This document shows positions 21,655 to 33,667 of a stretch of DNA of 64,000 bases, piece after piece. The stretch lies in the NCBI RefSeq assembly GCF_910589235.1, contig NC_060955.1, positions 20,016,058-20,080,057 of the forward strand. Reading direction: 5' to 3'. A model generated the notes under the pieces. It had not been told where the DNA came from. It saw only the letters and a program-made list of their open reading frames with translations, and searched no databases. Each line of letters starts with the position of its first letter. The first letter of the stretch is position 1. Origin of the DNA: Vespa crabro. Taxonomy: Eukaryota > Arthropoda > Insecta > Hymenoptera > Vespidae. A program made the translations under genes and the position numbers.

Positions 21655-24184
21655 ACTGGTCTCGAATAGCTTCTCCCTATCGTACATAGAGTTTGAAAGT
21701 GTCATAAATGACGTCGAGATATGATGAATGTCAACGCTTAGTTCGCTTCGAGAATCTATATAATGTGTCGTGCGTGTCTCGATGATTATTATTTTTAACA
21801 ACAACATAACTAACCATGATCGAATATAAGCGCGATGAGATACACTCACTGGATGTCATCTGAGACTTGGAATACGGTGGCAAACTCGTTGACGGATAGT
21901 AAATCTGATATTTCTTTGCGGCCTCTTATTGCATATTTTATACTCTTTCCTCTTCTTGTTCGTCTTTTTAAATTTATTTATTTCTTTTTCTTTATTCTTC
22001 TTTTTTCAAAGTTCGTTACAATCTAAGCAAATAATTTGTTTTCTTTCCTTTTTTTTTTTTCTTACTCTAACGTATGTCTTACCTTTTCGATTTTCTTTTC
22101 TCTACCGTAGATAATAGTTGATAGTGCAATTGATAATTATAAGTTATCGTTTAATTATTGTATATAATTACAGGTCGCTCGTATTATAAATTCGTTAATA
22201 ATGTTTCTCTTATCTGCGTGATCGCATGAAATTACGTGAGATTATATGAAATTATATGAAATTAGAGCTCTCGTTGTATCTTTCGACGATAGATGAATCT
22301 TCTTCGTTTTCCTGTATCTACTCTCTCAGGGACTACTTTATCCTCAGAGAGGTGGAGGGAAGGGGTTGAAGCTTTCACCGTTTCCCTTTCTACTTATTTG
22401 GCGCTGACTTCGACTACTATGGCTTAGCAAGTGGTTCCCTCTGCGGCGAAATTTCGTACCTTCCATTCGTCCTTCGTGAGAGTCCTGAAACATCCTGCCG
22501 CTTCGAGTTTCCGGCTGTATCGAATTCTTTAAAAATGTAGATAAAAAGCGAGAAGACCCTTTTCAAATCAATTATAAATATCAAATTAAAAATCAAGGAA
22601 AGATATTTATTATTTTCAACATTTCTTATTTTCCCTTTTCTGTCTTGTTCTTTTTTTTTTTTTTCTTTTTCTTTTTTTTTGTATATGCTTATCCATAAGC
22701 AGTATCTTTGATCCTTGCTCTTCCGAAAAAACATTCCAACAGGGATCTTCTTTTCCATCAGGATCAAGCGCTGATAAGAGTTTTCTAATTTAGACGTCAG
22801 AACGTGTCATGAATATCTCGCACGAAATTAAATGATTGAACTCGATGATAACGTTGCGTTGATAAGATTACGCGTTGTAATTAAAATAATCGACTTGAGT
22901 GTCGTTGATGAAAAAGAAAGAAAAAAACAAAAAAGGAAAAAAAATTACTACTGATAAAAGTAGATCACATCGTACAGATACTTTAGATGATAAACGATAA
23001 ATACTAGTAAAGTCACAATGAAATAGAAGAATACATACAAAGAAGAAGAAAAGAAAAAAAAAAGGAATAAAAAGAAAAAAGAAAAAAAAAGAAGAAAAAT
23101 AATAGAAATATAAATCTATAAAAAGAGAGAGAGAGAGAAGAGCGGGGAGTTAGTAGAAAGGGTTAATATAGAAGTGGCTCGTCGTGGCGACACCGAACGG
23201 CGGAAATCTTTTGACGGTCCTTCAAAGACGTCCTACGCGGGTCCTCTGCATGGCCCTTTGCGGGGCCAACGCGTAAAGCCCGGTGTGAAAGGGCCTTTAG
23301 AAAGGTCGTGCGTTAACGGTTGCTGGCGTATGCGCGCGCGGCTTCTCTCCTTTGTTTAATTACAATACGCTCGGCGTATGGAGCACGTAGACGGGGTAAT
23401 TATTGGTTACAATGAATAGGAGAGACCAGGCTTGTTCGCTCTACTTGCTGCTTTTTTTCCTTCTGTCTCTCTCTCTCTCCCTGTTTCTCCTCTTCGCTTC
23501 ACTTTTTGTTCTAGTCTTCGACGGTGCAACATTTGGTATCCGTCGGACGGGTGCGTACGAGTGCATGAGTGCAGGCCTCGCAATGCGCTCGCCATCGTGG
23601 CTATCACATAGCCATTAATGGCACTCGACGATGTAATTTGCTTCTAGTCCCCGGACACAACCTTCTTTCCCTCTAACTCACATTGCTCTCTCTCTTTTCT
23701 TTTCTTCTTTTTTTTCTCTTTTTTCAATTTTTTATTCTTTTCTCTTTCACTTTCTTTTTTCTTTTTTTTTTATCTTCTTTCTATTTTCCTCTCTTTCCTC
23801 ACCATTTCTTTTTTTCCTTTCCATCATATCATATAGACGCTTAGTTTGAATCATTTGCCTCTATTCACCCTCTACTCACCCTACAACAGTGTTGTCTCGA
23901 ATCTCATCTTCCCCCTTCTATTTCTATTCTTTCTTTCTTCGTTTTCTTCGTGAATCGTATTATCGTATCGCAATGGCAATGTCCAAGGTAGGGAAACTTT
24001 ACGAGCTCGAAGATCGTGGCAAAGCGCGTCGCTATAAATTTTCCGGACCGGCTGGAGAGCGGGAAACGACGAGGTTCCTCGTTCGAAAAGAGGTAGAAAA
24101 AGCGTGTTGCGGTACTACGGAAGTTTCAGAGGGACCGAAATCGCGTTCGCTCGCGCGCGTGACAGGAAGAGACAGAGAGGAATA

Positions 24185-24199
24185 GAGAGAGAGAGAGAA

Positions 24200-24252
<53 letters not shown>
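24185..24252. repeat. (GA)n microsatellite
   Basis: Long GA array interrupted by AAAGCG near its start. Confidence 0.96.
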
Positions 24253-24256
<4 letters not shown>

Positions 24257-24375
24257 TTTATCTTGCTACCGGCGGTACGTATCGGTCAATATGTGCCCAG
24301 CCTCTGAGCATACAGGCTGCATACGTAGGTACATAGGTTCCACCTCCAGTTGGCTGTAGGCTGAGAGACTCAGAG

Positions 24376-24432
24376 GCAGCGGCGGTGGTGGCGGTGGTGG
24401 CGGTGGTGGCGATGGTGGCGGTGGCGGAGGCT
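24376..24432. repeat. (GGTGGC)n hexanucleotide array
   Basis: About eight imperfect copies of GGTGGC/GGTGGT/GGCGGT in a GC-rich setting. Antisense it reads as Ala-Thr repeats, which explains the 74-codon minus-strand frame. Confidence 0.92.
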
Positions 24433-24728
24433 GCGCTTGCCTGTGGACTGCACATTACGTGGCGCATTATGCGCGTACACAAGGAGCCTTATCTGCGCGA
24501 GCACGTCCGGGTAATTTAGTCCACCACTGCTCACGGCGATGCTTCTTTTCTCTTCCCTTCTCTTCTACCTTTCCCTCAACCTTTTCTACTTCTCATCCTC
24601 TTTCCTTCGTTCTTCCTTTTTCCTCCATCTCTTCCTCCTCCTTCTCCTCCTTCTTTTCATCTTCTTCTTTTTCTTCTTCTTCCTCTTCTTTTTCTATTTT
24701 CACTATCGACCAAATCCATTTGCCGTTC

Positions 24729-24752
24729 TAAAGGGTGTGCGAAAAAGTTCGA
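24729..24752 (+). other. Possible mariner-like terminal repeat remnant
   Basis: GGGTGTGCGAAAAAGTTCGA resembles the start of some insect mariner terminal repeats, which often begin GGTGT(C/G)N with a following AAAAGTTCG. No inverted partner and no transposase reading frame were found nearby, so this may be chance or a solo remnant. Confidence 0.12.
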
Positions 24753-24810
24753 TTCGAATATCGGTGCTTTTGTAAAAATAACATTTTTCTTTCTCACTTC
24801 CTTTCTAAAG

Positions 24811-24853
24811 ATGTATATATATATATATATATTTATCTATGTATGTATGTATG

Positions 24854-24905
<52 letters not shown>

Positions 24906-24940
24906 CGTATGTATGTATCTATCTATCTATCTATCTATGT
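24811..24940. repeat. Compound (AT)n/(TATG)n/(TATC)n array
   Basis: About 130 bp of back-to-back simple repeats: AT, then TATG, a long AT run, TATG/TACG, then TATC. The Tyr-Ile-Met frame across it is repeat-derived. Confidence 0.96.
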
Positions 24941-25413
24941 ATAATAATGTAGTTGGAGTAATATAATATTAACAGTAACAATGGATATATATTTATGTAT
25001 ATATAATGATGATATGATTAACATCGTTACTGTATGAATTGTAACAGACAGTAGCAATGATCAATTAGTAAAAGCTCGCAATTTGTTCTACCCTACCATT
25101 CTATATTTTACGATCGATTTTGTTGCCACGTATCTAACCACGAAAATTCTTCTCTTTCTATCGTCGTTACTCTGTTCAGATGGAAATCTCGCGAGGTTCA
25201 CCGAATAGAGTGTAAATTGCGTCGAATTATTCGTAACTCTTCGGGGTGCATCGTTAGCAAGTTCGTGCAGGTGTTTCCACTTGGTTGCTAGCTCTTGGAT
25301 GAACACTAAAACCCTAATACCTTTGTCGCACGCGAGAAAAGTGATTACAATGTAAGCAATACCGAAAGCCACGTAATGTAATTAAATTCAGTCGCTGAAA
25401 GAGTGTGCGAAGG

Positions 25414-25443
25414 AGAAAGAGATAGAGAGACAGACAGACAGAC

Positions 25444-25482
<39 letters not shown>

Positions 25483-25541
25483 CAGAGAAAGAGAGAGAGA
25501 GAGACAGACAGAGAGAGAGAGAAATAGAGAGAAAGAGAGAA
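25414..25541. repeat. Compound (GA)n/(CAGA)n array
   Basis: GA arrays separated by CAGA and TACAGA units over about 130 bp. The Ser-Leu-Cys frames of 67-117 codons on the minus strand come from it. Confidence 0.95.
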
Positions 25542-25787
25542 GTGGCAAAATTGCTGACGTAATGGCGTAGCCGGTGGTAAATAATGATGCAGCAAAATAT
25601 CAAACGGGCATATCGGTTTGTTAATTGGAACCCGCCTCTAATTACCGTTACGACTGCGTATCGTAGCCCATAGCTCGATGAATATATATACATACATATA
25701 TGCACAGGTATATTCTGTAATCTGAGCGCGCAATGAATCAACTTTTTACGTTGAATTTATATTGCATGCAATAAAGGGTCGTGGGTT

Positions 25788-25850
25788 GTTTTATTTTTTT
25801 TTTTTTTTTATTTTTTTTTGTTTTCTTTTATTTTTTTTTCTTTCTCCGTC
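25788..25850. repeat. T-rich tract
   Basis: Runs of 8-16 T separated by single A, G or C. Confidence 0.9.
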
Positions 25851-25977
25851 TCTCTTTCTCTTGAACTAATGTTTCGATATCTTTTTCAAATAGCTATTAT
25901 TAACAGTCAATGGACGATAAATTAAATTTCAATTCATTTTAACGATATTAAATTTCGATTCATTTTTCTGATAACGA

Positions 25978-26000
25978 TATATATATATATATATATATGT
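25978..26000. repeat. (AT)n microsatellite
   Basis: Short AT array followed by GTATGTA. Confidence 0.9.
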
Positions 26001-26182
26001 ATGTACTATTAAATGAACAATTTTATATATATTTTTACATTTCAATAATCAATTGTATCTTAAAAATGGTTACAACGATTTTGATGAAACGGGACGAATT
26101 TAATGTTTGTTAAGGCCGAAAAAACGAGTCTCGACTTTGGCAAAAATTCATTTACGATGTTAAATAATCGTTTAAATTGTAC

Positions 26183-26186
<4 letters not shown>

Positions 26187-26228
<42 letters not shown>
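26187..26228. repeat. Poly-T tract, 42 bp
   Basis: The longest pure homopolymer in the window. It could be a retroposed poly-A tail on the minus strand, but no element body was recognised on its minus-strand 5' side. Confidence 0.96.
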
Positions 26229-26233
<5 letters not shown>

Positions 26234-27387
26234 TATACACAGTAATCGGCATGGCGCAGCGAACCTCACAATGTGCGTTATAATATATTCGTCGAATTAC
26301 ATATAACTGTTTAACTGTTTTTTAATTAGCGAAAGGTCGGTCGAACTTTATAATAAGCATATTTTATATAGTTTTCTTAGCGCTGTTATTAATGTAATAT
26401 TATTAATGTAAAGATTAAAAATCGATGCTGACTGTAAATAAATGATAAAATCATTTTATTTTTCATAATGAAGAATCGAATATATAGTAATAAACTAATT
26501 GTTTAATTAAATATAATAAACATAATGTAATTAATATAATAATCGAATAAATATTGAAATAAAATAAGAATACTCTGTTATCGTGTTATTTTAAATAAAA
26601 TAAAATATATATTCCAGATGTTGTATCTTAAAATTACATATGTAGACATGTATTCATTATAGTCACATCATTGCAAATAGGTAATACTTATGTAGGTCTG
26701 GTATTTTTTAATCCACCGATCGTTCTCAGCTTATACTTATTCCAGTGTAATGTAAATTAGCGGCACCATGGTGAGAATCGTTACCTCTCTTGGCCTTGAT
26801 TTCAATCTGAATGGTTATCCTTCGGTGACTTAAATCGAACCTTCGACGGTGAACAATTAGCTTGTGAAAAAGAGGAACTTGCCCTTGTTAAGGACATTTT
26901 CCTTTTTTTCTTTCTGTTTCTTTTCTTTTTTTTTCTATTTCTTTTTTCTCTCTCTCTCTTTTTTTTTTTTCTTTTGTTACGATCGACGAACCTTTCGAGT
27001 TTATGAATGGCTTCGTAAATTTTGCCAAACGAATTTATTTATTATTTCGTTCTTTAAAGAACGCTACGCAAAATTTTTATATTTATTTTCGTCAATGATC
27101 CCCGAACGAGAATAGGGTGGAAAGAATTAAAACTAAAGGTAGACTTCGTCGCTTCGTTATATCTACATACGAATAATACGTGGTTTGCCTACGCAACGAG
27201 AATATAATCGTTCTCGCGGAATCTCATTAAATCAAAAGGCATACGGATAATTTACGTGGCAATTATCGTTCTTTCCGCGAGAATAAAAATAACGAGTTCG
27301 AGGTTGGAAAAATGAATTTGCAAACAAGCGGGGAAATGGAGGAGCGCGTAATATATTTGCGGCTACGTGTAATGTGCAAAGATAAAG

Positions 27388-27389
<2 letters not shown>

Positions 27390-27436
<47 letters not shown>

Positions 27437-27456
27437 AGGGAGGGAGGGAGGGAGGG
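27390..27456. repeat. (GA)n followed by (GGGA)n
   Basis: GA array of about 20 units running directly into (GGGA)n. The GGGA part (27430-27456) has seven G3 runs separated by single A, a strong G-quadruplex motif on the plus strand. Confidence 0.95.
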
Positions 27457-27680
27457 CGATGCGGACAGTGGTGGTCAAACGTTTGCCCGCAGCACCACGG
27501 TGATTGATATAAACGCGGCAAACTAACGAAGCGTGACGACGGTCGATGCCATGACAGGCGGAAACTAAATTTTTCCCTTTTTACTTTTTCACTCAGCGTG
27601 TATCCTAACGCACTCGGCATTGTTCATCGTTGACGGCTCTTGCACTTCGGGGTGAGAGCGTGACTCCACCTCTTTTCCTC

Positions 27681-27681
27681 G

Positions 27682-27715
<34 letters not shown>

Positions 27716-27736
27716 CCTCTCTCTCTCCCTCTCCCC
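27681..27736. repeat. (CT)n microsatellite, interrupted
   Basis: CT array with TTT and CCC interruptions. Confidence 0.93.
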
Positions 27737-27832
27737 TATCTATCTTTTTCTATCTTTTTCTATCTTTCACTTTTTTTTCTCACTCTCTTTCTCTTTCTCT
27801 TTTTCGCTACCCCTTCCAGACGCCGATACACT

Positions 27833-27945
27833 ACCGTGCTGTCACGCGCATAATGCCGCGCGTTTAGCATTTATATCTTTTTGGCCCCAGGTATATGTTC
27901 TCGCATAATTAGCAGCAGTTTTTATGCACCGCCGTAACATTCAAC
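27833..27945. promoter_or_regulatory. Island with Hox/Caudal-like motifs, possible enhancer
   Basis: Non-repetitive stretch between pyrimidine repeats and an A-rich flank. It contains GCATAATGCCGCG, TTTAGCATTTATA, GCATAATTAGC and TTTTTATGCACC, that is several ATTA/TAAT homeodomain cores and a TTTATG Caudal/posterior-Hox core within about 100 bp. The reading is inferred; conservation was not tested. Confidence 0.25.
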
Positions 27946-28104
27946 GACGTAAAAAGAAAAGAGAAAACGGTTAAGTTAGATCCCGTTCAAGGGTTACCTA
28001 CGCGGCTGCGTCTTTTCTTTCTTTTTTTTTTTTTCGAGCTACCACTAGGCACTTACCGCTTCTCTGTTCCGCGTCCGATTCGTAGGACCCTAAGGCCCGA
28101 AAAA

Positions 28105-28185
28105 TTCTCACACGGCAGCCGTCGATCTGATTTGCATGCCAAGTGAAATCTCCGTACGACACGGTACATATGCGTGTATCGTTGA
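28105..28185. promoter_or_regulatory. Island with a perfect POU octamer
   Basis: Contains ATTTGCAT (28130-28137), the exact octamer bound by POU-domain factors, in a balanced stretch with CGTACGACACGG and CATATGCG (an E-box) nearby. Confidence 0.25.
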
Positions 28186-28794
28186 TGCATGCTCGACACC
28201 CTTTTTCGACTATCTTTTTACATGGATTTCTCAGGCAGAGAGAGAAAGAGAGAGAGAGAAAGAAAGAGAGATAGAGAAAAAATGAAATATAAAAAGGATG
28301 AGAAAGAAAAAAGAAAAAGAAAGATGCGCTCGAAGTTGATTATACCTTATAATTACCAAAAAGAAGAAGAGATAAATAGTTCGACGAAAGCGGCCGACAA
28401 GATCGATCGAAGTATCTTCGATTTCCGTACTGTCGTTTAGCTTGAATAAAGGCGATGGATCAAAAACAGTGTAATATAGCGAACGCGCGTGCCCTCCGCT
28501 GGTGTACAAGAGATCCTTCGATATCCCGATCATCGATCATCCATTATTAGATCGGCACCCTCTTTACCGCAAGTCCAATACGCCCATAAATTCCATTCTT
28601 GGATACGATCCACCTTGTACGAGGGCGTGCAAGAAGCCAACGCGCGCCTCTAGTGCGCTCGACACAATACGAAGGAAAAAATAGTTTTGCTCTCACAAAT
28701 CGATTCAGATACGTACCTGTGCGTCCGCAGGATAGAGAGGACGTTGTTAACTTTTAAAGCCTCTTCTACCCTTCTTTTTTTCCTTTTACCTATT

Positions 28795-28820
28795 TCTCTC
28801 TCTCTCTCTCTCTCTCTCTT
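28795..28820. repeat. (CT)n microsatellite
   Basis: CT array of about 12 units. Confidence 0.94.
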
Positions 28821-28886
28821 TTACTTTTAAAGCCACCAGACGGTAGCATTTATACAATGCTTCGTCGACAATCGAGCCTTGAGGCT

Positions 28887-28888
<2 letters not shown>

Positions 28889-28944
<56 letters not shown>
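28889..28944. repeat. (CT)n microsatellite
   Basis: CT array of about 27 units. Confidence 0.96.
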
Positions 28945-28946
<2 letters not shown>

Positions 28947-29361
28947 ACCTGCCAATAAAATATACGATTACACAAATAAGAGAGAAAGAACGAACTCGAG
29001 TGGGGATTCATAGATCACCGATCGAGAATATGGGTCTCTATCCTTGTCCTTTTACATCCTTTCCTCTTCCCTTCCCCTTGAATGGAAAACGACGTCACTT
29101 AGACTATACAAAAGGGATCGCAGGTTCCACTAGAACGTTGTTCGCAAGGGTCTCTCGTTAGACCCAAGGGCGGGCATAGGATCCAACCCCCTTCTCAGAT
29201 TCCCCAGGTGGAATATCGCGCTAGGAGAAAGGATCGAGTACTCGATCAGTTTCCCGTCAGTTTCCGGTGGTGACTCTCGCCAATATCTCGCGAATTTACT
29301 TTACTTTATTGTATTAGCCAATAGTTTAGTGATTATCAAACAATATTACTTACAATTCATA

Positions 29362-29388
29362 GATCTATATATATATATATATATATAT
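29362..29388. repeat. (AT)n microsatellite
   Basis: Perfect AT array followed by CGATCGAT. Confidence 0.92.
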
Positions 29389-29948
29389 CGATCGATACAA
29401 AATACTCGTTGATCCGTTTTAACGAATATGGAAACAAATGTTAACATTGAATCATTGCCTCTGGGAAAGCTTAACCCCTCGAGATTGAGTTATTAACTCA
29501 AAGAAAGAAGAGGCGGAGATGAAAGAACTAAGAAGAAGAAGAAAATGATAAAAAGCACAACGAACGAAGAGAGCGTACATGCGAACGGATAAAAGAGAAA
29601 GAGAAAAGAGATCGAGCGAATCCTGTTAACCGGTCGAAATTAAATCTCCATTAGAGCGAGAACGTATGAATTATGAAGATGTAGAAAGACCGGTCGAGAG
29701 TCGTAGGGAATGACAGAAGTTGAGACGCGGAGGGAAAGTTGATGAAAAAGAAAAAGACGATGAATAAGAAGGAAGAAGATACAACGAACTAGGAGTCTTT
29801 GGAAGGAAAAAGAACTTCCAAGAAAAGAAAAGATATATATATATATATGTATATAAAGAAGGAGGGAAGGAGGGAGTGAGTATTAAACGAGCACGGAGGC
29901 TTATCACGTAATAAGTGCATGATCGATGCGAGCGTATAGACAGAACGT

Positions 29949-30025
29949 GGAGGGAAGAAGTGGAGGAGGTGGATGTGGAGGTGGTGATGGAAGGGACGAA
30001 GGAGGAGGGGGAATGGAAGAAGGAA
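29949..30025. repeat. GGA/GGT-rich purine tract
   Basis: Imperfect GGA/GGT units. They give Glu/Val-rich and Gly-rich frames on the plus strand and Ser/Pro on the minus, and overlap the 125- and 113-codon minus-strand frames. Confidence 0.8.
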
Positions 30026-30397
30026 CGGGACGCCATATTGAGTGGCACGGAGCGATCGTATTCTCTCGAGTCGTTGCAAAACTCTGTGCGATGTTAGAGA
30101 AAATGTACGGCTTCTAGGACCGCCTACCATTCGTCTTTTGCTTATCCTCTCTTGCTACTACGTATGTACTTAAATCCCCTCCTCTATCTATTTTCTCTAG
30201 CTACCATTTGATCGGTGTAACGCGACGCTCCTAGCTTAGAATCTACGATGAGACCTCGATTTATGTGATTCATACGATTTACGTGGTCCAAGCATGTGCA
30301 TGCCGATTCGTTTGCAAACGTCGATTAAATCGTCGTCTTTTGCTCGAGTCTACGAAGAAAAAAAAGAGGAGAAAGAGAGAGTGAGAGATGTGTATAT

Positions 30398-30404
30398 GTG
30401 TGTG

Positions 30405-30435
<31 letters not shown>
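30398..30435. repeat. (GT)n/(GA)n compound microsatellite
   Basis: Short TGTGTG stretch running into a GA array. Confidence 0.92.
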
Positions 30436-30724
30436 TATTGGACTCGCCAGAGTCTTCTCACATCAGCCAACAAGGGACTCCTTGTATTCGTTAAGCGATT
30501 CAAGCGCGAGATACGCGTGTAGGTATGCCTTAAGGATTTTATTCCAAACGCGCGATACGCGACGTGTATGTATGTGATTAGAAGACTCGATGTCTATTCT
30601 CCAAGACTCGATGCTTCTAATTGCGACGTCTTCGATCGTTCCTTCTTCGAATTTTGATTCCTTTCATGACTACTGTGTTTCCCTTGGAATCCTTAAAAAT
30701 CTATCTGACTATCTATTTAGCTTT

Positions 30725-30822
30725 CTTTATTTTCTTTTTCTTTTTTCTTTTTCTTCTTTTTTCTTTCTTTGTTGTTTTTTCTTTCTTTCTTTCTTTTTTT
30801 TTCCTTTTTCTTTTTTTTTTCC
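30725..30822. repeat. (TTTC)n pyrimidine tract
   Basis: Imperfect TTTC/TTCT units with T runs. The Phe-rich frames here are repeat-derived. Confidence 0.85.
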
Positions 30823-31126
30823 CGAAGGAGAACGAAAGAATACAAGATACGATTTAGCCGATGAAACATCGCCGACGGACAGGATACTCCTGTAAGATCG
30901 TCATGATAATCGTTATGAATAATTAATGAGGAGTTCAGCTACTGAAATATTGTATTTCGATCGTCACACATAGAACGTCCCATTTTGTACATTTTTCATT
31001 ACCGATTAGTACGACGACGTTTTTGTAATTATGATAATGATTCTCTAGATGGAGAGTTTAGTTAGATAGAAATTGCCATTTCCTGATACGAACCAATATT
31101 CGTTTTTCCTCGTTTTTAATAATACG

Positions 31127-31162
<36 letters not shown>
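31127..31162. repeat. (AT)n microsatellite
   Basis: Perfect AT array of about 18 units. Confidence 0.95.
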
Positions 31163-31166
<4 letters not shown>

Positions 31167-31568
31167 AAACCTTTATCTCTAATATAACATTCGGTTTAAC
31201 CTAATTTTCGATCGATCAGAAATCGATTACATCGAGAATAAAAACGTGTTTTCTTATTTATAAAATTTTTAAGGCATAAGCGTCCTTCGTGTATCGCATA
31301 AACAGGATGTAGGATGGATTGCAGAGGGATTAATAGAGAGGAATAATTTACTCTCTTGATTTGACCGTAGGGATCGCAATCGCGAGGGGTGAATGTCGGC
31401 TACCAGCAGCGCTCGAAACCGGTTAGAATTCTCCACAGGCACCTGAATGGATACCCAGATCTAAGTGTACGCGTATCGAAGTAATCTTCCAAAGTAGGCA
31501 CTCGCTCGGGCAGCATGGCTTACCGGCACTTTCCCATAGACTCGGTTATATCCCGTGGGTATACTTAC

Positions 31569-31712
31569 CACTTGAGACGTCTGTGTGCACTTAACGCTCG
31601 CTTTTCCGTATCCGTCGTTACCCGTTTCGTCTCCCACAAATTTGATATTTATCCCCGACACCGTTAATTCCCTTGCGAACTTCATCGCATCGAACGATTC
31701 GATATTGTCAAG
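31569..31712 (-). CDS. Candidate internal exon, 144 nt, phase 0-0, unknown protein
   Basis: Minus-strand segment between CTAACCCCTGACCTTAAG (branch-point-like CTAAC, then AG at 31713-31714) and a strong donor, GTAAGT at 31563-31568. It encodes exactly 48 codons without repeat content. Recognisable stretches are FDAMKFARELTVSGINIKFV, then DETGNDGYGKASVKC. Codons are mixed and G-rich at the first position. The frame stays open 52 nt further upstream in the window's coordinates beyond 31750, so the acceptor is uncertain, and a read-through frame runs to 31461. No Cys pattern, membrane helix or catalytic motif is visible and no family was recognised. Confidence 0.3.
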
Positions 31713-33617
31713 CTTAAGGTCAGGGGTTAGTCGAGAAATCGAAAATAGATATGGCTTTGGTGCTAATTCGAATGCACCTATTAATATTGGAATCTAAATC
31801 AATAGAATCTTTGAATAATATTAATCGCTTTCCTTATAAACGTTATGTTTACTCGATAGACACAATGACGCTTCAAATTGTCAAGCATTAAGTTCAAAAG
31901 TTCAGCTACAAATATCGTGTATATTTACATATTTAATTATATGTTAATTCCCTTCTCGTTGTATTTGTCTTTCATTTTGTCGAATATAATCGAATATAAT
32001 CGGGATTGGTTGAAAGACGACGATGTTTTCTCGAACGAATATATACGCAAAGTTTATGTAATTTTAATTTCACCTACATGACTCTCAGTTTCCCCTTTTG
32101 GTTATTCGTATGTAGATACTCGTATAAACGTGTGCGTACAGGTGCTCTCGTTGCATTGCACGCGATACGAGCGTGATTCACGTAATCCATTCCCTCACAA
32201 CCTGTTTGGCAGAGGTCCCGCATCTTCGTGTCCATTGTACTCCACTCGTGTTATCGTCGAGGAACAGGATGGACGCGCAGAAACGAACCCAACTTTCTTT
32301 CTTTTTTATCACATCCGTTATATCTACCTATCTATCTATCTCTTTCTTTACCGTACCTCTTTATTTAATGAATTTATCAGCTTAAAGTTATCTTTTTACG
32401 TCGACAGATCGTTTAATCGAACCTTTAGAAATTCGTCTTCGTCGTCATGTTTTTCGGCGGCACCTTCACAACGTTCAAGCTTCTGAAATTTTAGTATGCT
32501 GACGTAGCAATGCTCGTACCGATCCTGCCTTCGAAGAATAGGGGATACGATGATTCAGTTGTTTCTTGCCTGAACGATCAGTTGACTCTTACCAAACCGG
32601 TCTTGCGATGGGTCCAGTATCCTCGCTGAGGAATACTAAAAGAGAAAAATCTTTCTTAATATCTCTAAAGAAGTATTTCCATAAATGATTTTTGAATCCA
32701 CTTTAAGTGGAATTACATGTAGTTAAAGTGTTGTTGTTAATTATATTATAAATCACATTAAGATAACATTTGGTTGATATATCGAAAATTATTGATCCCG
32801 TGAAAGGGTTTTAAATCACAGAAGCGTATCGTAATAGTGGCCCTTTGATCTCAAACTCGTTAACTGAGTTCGTTGCCCTACTTTCAACCCTCTCTTTAGG
32901 GCCAGGAGTTTCGTTAGTCCATACTCTTTCGTCACGATCTTTGCCGTTCTTATTACGAGAAAGAGAAAGAATAGAAAAAAGAGGAGGTGATAGGGAGCGA
33001 CAGTAGTGGAGGAGAGCGCGAGAGGGACAACAACGAGAGGGAAAGAGGGTTGTGGAGAGTCGAACTAACCCCGCGATCAATACGGTAATGACGGCCGCGC
33101 CACACGATGTTACTATGCTAAGCGTTTCGATGTTTTATACTCGCGATTATGCAGTATCCTTGCTTCTTCGAGCTCTTTGAACCCGAATCACAACGGGTTC
33201 CACCCTTATCGCTTCCCTTCTCCTCATTTTCATCGAGTATCCTCGATTCTAAGGAGCATGTAGAAACGAAAAGAAACTCATATTTCTTTTTTCTTTTTTT
33301 TCTGGTTTTTTTCTTCTGCCTTTTTTTTTTTCTTTTTATCGAGTAATACGTTAGCGATGATGACTTTCTCTAGTCTCTATCATCGAAACATTCATTCGAT
33401 GATATAGAAGATTCGAAAAATAGGGATATAAAGGAGAATTGTTAATTCTTGTTACATTGACTTCTTGTCGGGAGAAAAGGTAAAGGATGAGATGGGGAGA
33501 GGGTGATATAGAGGAAGAAGGAGCAGGTGATATTCGATATCTTTGAGTCCGCGTAGGTCGATGTATCGAAGAAACGAATGGCGCCTACGAGAATGGAGGG
33601 AAAAGGGAGAAAGATAG

Positions 33618-33621
<4 letters not shown>

Positions 33622-33667
<46 letters not shown>
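33622..33667. repeat. (GATA)n tetranucleotide array
   Basis: About 11 GATA units, extending into GAGAAA sequence. GATA is a classical insect simple repeat. The Ile-Tyr-Leu-Ser frame on the minus strand derives from it. Confidence 0.96.

Larger units (their letters stand above)
18470..24180. other. Non-coding block with dense GA/TC and homopolymer repeats
   Basis: No gene recognised. Balanced islands at 19360-19640, 19850-20150, 23170-23360 and 23400-23600 have open frames of 60-78 codons on one or both strands without known motifs. Long A and T runs lie at 20554-20579 and 21187-21215. 22900-23140 is purine-rich low-complexity sequence and 23690-23820 is pyrimidine-rich. Confidence 0.55.
24960..31450. 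other. Non-coding block with homopolymers, AT desert and islands
   Basis: No gene recognised. 25880-26760 is the most AT-rich stretch, with poly-T and an AT array. Balanced islands lie at 25080-25380, 27190-27380, 27500-27670, 27820-27950, 28040-28200, 28460-28700, 29000-29290 and 30180-30360. Open frames in these islands are 60-94 codons, usually on one strand only by chance. 29500-30060 is purine-rich. Confidence 0.55.
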
